Below, piece after piece: positions 14,249 through 15,180 of a stretch of 15,180 bases of DNA; position 1 is the first letter of the stretch; each line of letters starts with the position of its first letter. The notes under the pieces are model-generated. The model worked only from the letters and a program-made list of their open reading frames with translations, was not told where the DNA came from and searched no databases. Made by a program: the position numbers and the translations under genes. This stretch comes from Prevotellaceae bacterium (GTDB lineage: Bacteria > Bacteroidota > Bacteroidia > Bacteroidales > Paludibacteraceae): assembly GCA_031270565.1 (NCBI GenBank), contig JAISXJ010000170.1, forward strand, positions 1-15,180. The letters are read 5' to 3'.

Positions 14249-15180
14249 ATGAAAACCGTATTGATTGTAGGTTCAGGCGGACGTTGTCATGCCCTTGCAG
14301 AGGCGTTAAGTCGCTCTTCTGAGGTAAGTAAAATCTACGTTGCACCGGGCAACGCCGGCATTGCAGGGAAAGCAGAATGTGTTCCGATAAGCGAAACGGA
14401 TATTGCCGCGCTTCAGAGCTTTGCTATCGCTCATGCTGTCAATCTGACTGTTGTCGGTCCCGAAACGGCGCTGGCGGCAGGTATTGCAGATGCCTTTACA
14501 GCGGCAGGGTTGCCTGTTTTTGCGCCAAACAAAGCCGCCGCACGCATCGAAACAAGTAAGGAGTTTGCCAAAGCATTAATGCAAAAATACGACATCCCGA
14601 CCGCCACTTACCGTCTCTTTGACGATTACGACACAGCATTCAACTATTGTCTGACATTGCCGGTGCCGGTGGTCATCAAATACGACGGCTTGGCAGCGGG
14701 CAAGGGTGTGGTTGTCGCTCGGACGCGCGAAGAGGTTGACAGCGCATTAATCGCGATGCTCAAAGAAAAGAGATTCGGACACGGGAGAGCGCTTATAGAA
14801 AAATTTCTTTGCGGCGAGGAGTTTTCTTTTATGTGTCTTGTAAATGGGCGCAATGTCTATCCGCTGGCGCTGGCACAAGACCACAAACGCGCTTTCGACG
14901 GCGACATGGGACCAAATACCGGCGGTATGGGGGCTTACTCGCCCGTGCCGTTCATCACAGATGCCGACCACACTTTTGCGCTCAAGCGGATTATGCAGAA
15001 GACCGCCGATGCTATGGTGGATGAGGGATGTCCTTTTTGCGGCGTTTTGTATGGTGGACTGATAAAGACTGCTGACGGCATTAAGGTAATTGAGTTTAAT
15101 GCCCGCTTTGGAGACCCGGAAACAGAGGTTGTACTGCCCCGTCTAACGAGCGACCTGTTCAGCATACTCACGGATGTCAT
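14249..15180 (+). CDS. purD: Phosphoribosylamine--glycine ligase (GAR synthetase), 5' part
   Basis: PurD joins phosphoribosylamine and glycine with ATP, the second step of IMP synthesis. The window holds 310 codons of an expected 415-430; the frame is open to the edge. The N-terminal domain begins MKTVLIVGSGGR and includes APGNAGI and VGPETALAAG. The ATP-grasp domain shows SKEFAK (103-108), KYDGLAAGKGV (144-154), IEKFLCGEEFS, AQDHKRAFDGDMGPNTGGMGAYSP (209-232, read in two blocks) and IEFNARFGDPETEV (281-294). The AQDHKR and GPNTGGMGAYSP blocks are the Firmicutes and Proteobacteria form; Bacteroides PurD, as I recall it, has AKDYKR and GLNTGGMGAVSP. The GGREHA motif near the N-terminus is changed to GGRCHA (Cys13, TGT 14285-14287). 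It starts 23 bases after purH, with no Shine-Dalgarno sequence, as the last visible gene of the probable operon. Confidence 0.95.
   Translation, partial: MKTVLIVGSGGRCHALAEALSRSSEVSKIYVAPGNAGIAGKAECVPISETDIAALQSFAIAHAVNLTVVGPETALAAGIADAFTAAGLPVFAPNKAAARIETSKEFAKALMQKYDIPTATYRLFDDYDTAFNYCLTLPVPVVIKYDGLAAGKGVVVARTREEVDSALIAMLKEKRFGHGRALIEKFLCGEEFSFMCLVNGRNVYPLALAQDHKRAFDGDMGPNTGGMGAYSPVPFITDADHTFALKRIMQKTADAMVDEGCPFCGVLYGGLIKTADGIKVIEFNARFGDPETEVVLPRLTSDLFSILTDV

Overview
The window looks like part of a chromosome from a member of the Bacteroidales (Bacteroidota). PheT, GyrB and AspS read like Bacteroides-group proteins. There are DUF5606, PUR/DUF3276, GSCFA and DUF4249 proteins, a TonB-dependent receptor with a carboxypeptidase-regulatory-like N-terminal domain, and TAnnTTTG-type -7 promoter elements. 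I see no clear Shine-Dalgarno sequence before any start. All identifications come from reading the sequence and from memory of the families; no search was run. Every gene I accept lies on the + strand.

Layout. Positions 1-3063 hold the 3' end of a DUF5606 gene, a small PUR-family nucleic-acid-binding protein, and pheT. Positions 3064-3868 are an 805-base gap with no gene but with a dense, ordered set of inverted repeats, small hairpins and 7-base tandem words. It ends in a Bacteroidota-type promoter for gyrB. Positions 3869-7615 hold gyrB and aspS. A shorter repeat- and hairpin-bearing gap (7616-7847) carries the promoter of a TonB-dependent receptor gene, followed by a DUF4249 lipoprotein, a GSCFA-domain protein, purN, purH and the first three quarters of purD. 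These last six genes are closely spaced and could be one transcription unit.

Functions. The left half is information processing: tRNA charging with Phe and Asp, and DNA supercoiling. The receptor and DUF4249 lipoprotein probably form an outer-membrane uptake or surface module of unknown substrate. purN, purH and purD supply three enzymes (four activities) of de novo IMP synthesis, in the order seen at the tail of the Bacillus subtilis pur operon.

Most notable. (1) The 3101-3782 region is bounded by near-perfect inverted arms built of 7-base words. Inside are a perfect 28-base inverted pair and about a dozen hairpins whose stems differ but whose loops are reused. (2) The same kinds of 7-base words run into the 3' ends of aspS and probably the GSCFA gene, where they supply the last codons and the stop. 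(3) All three pur proteins read as Firmicutes-type rather than Bacteroides-type, which suggests transfer of a purNHD block. I found no defence system, CRISPR array, transposase, tRNA or rRNA.
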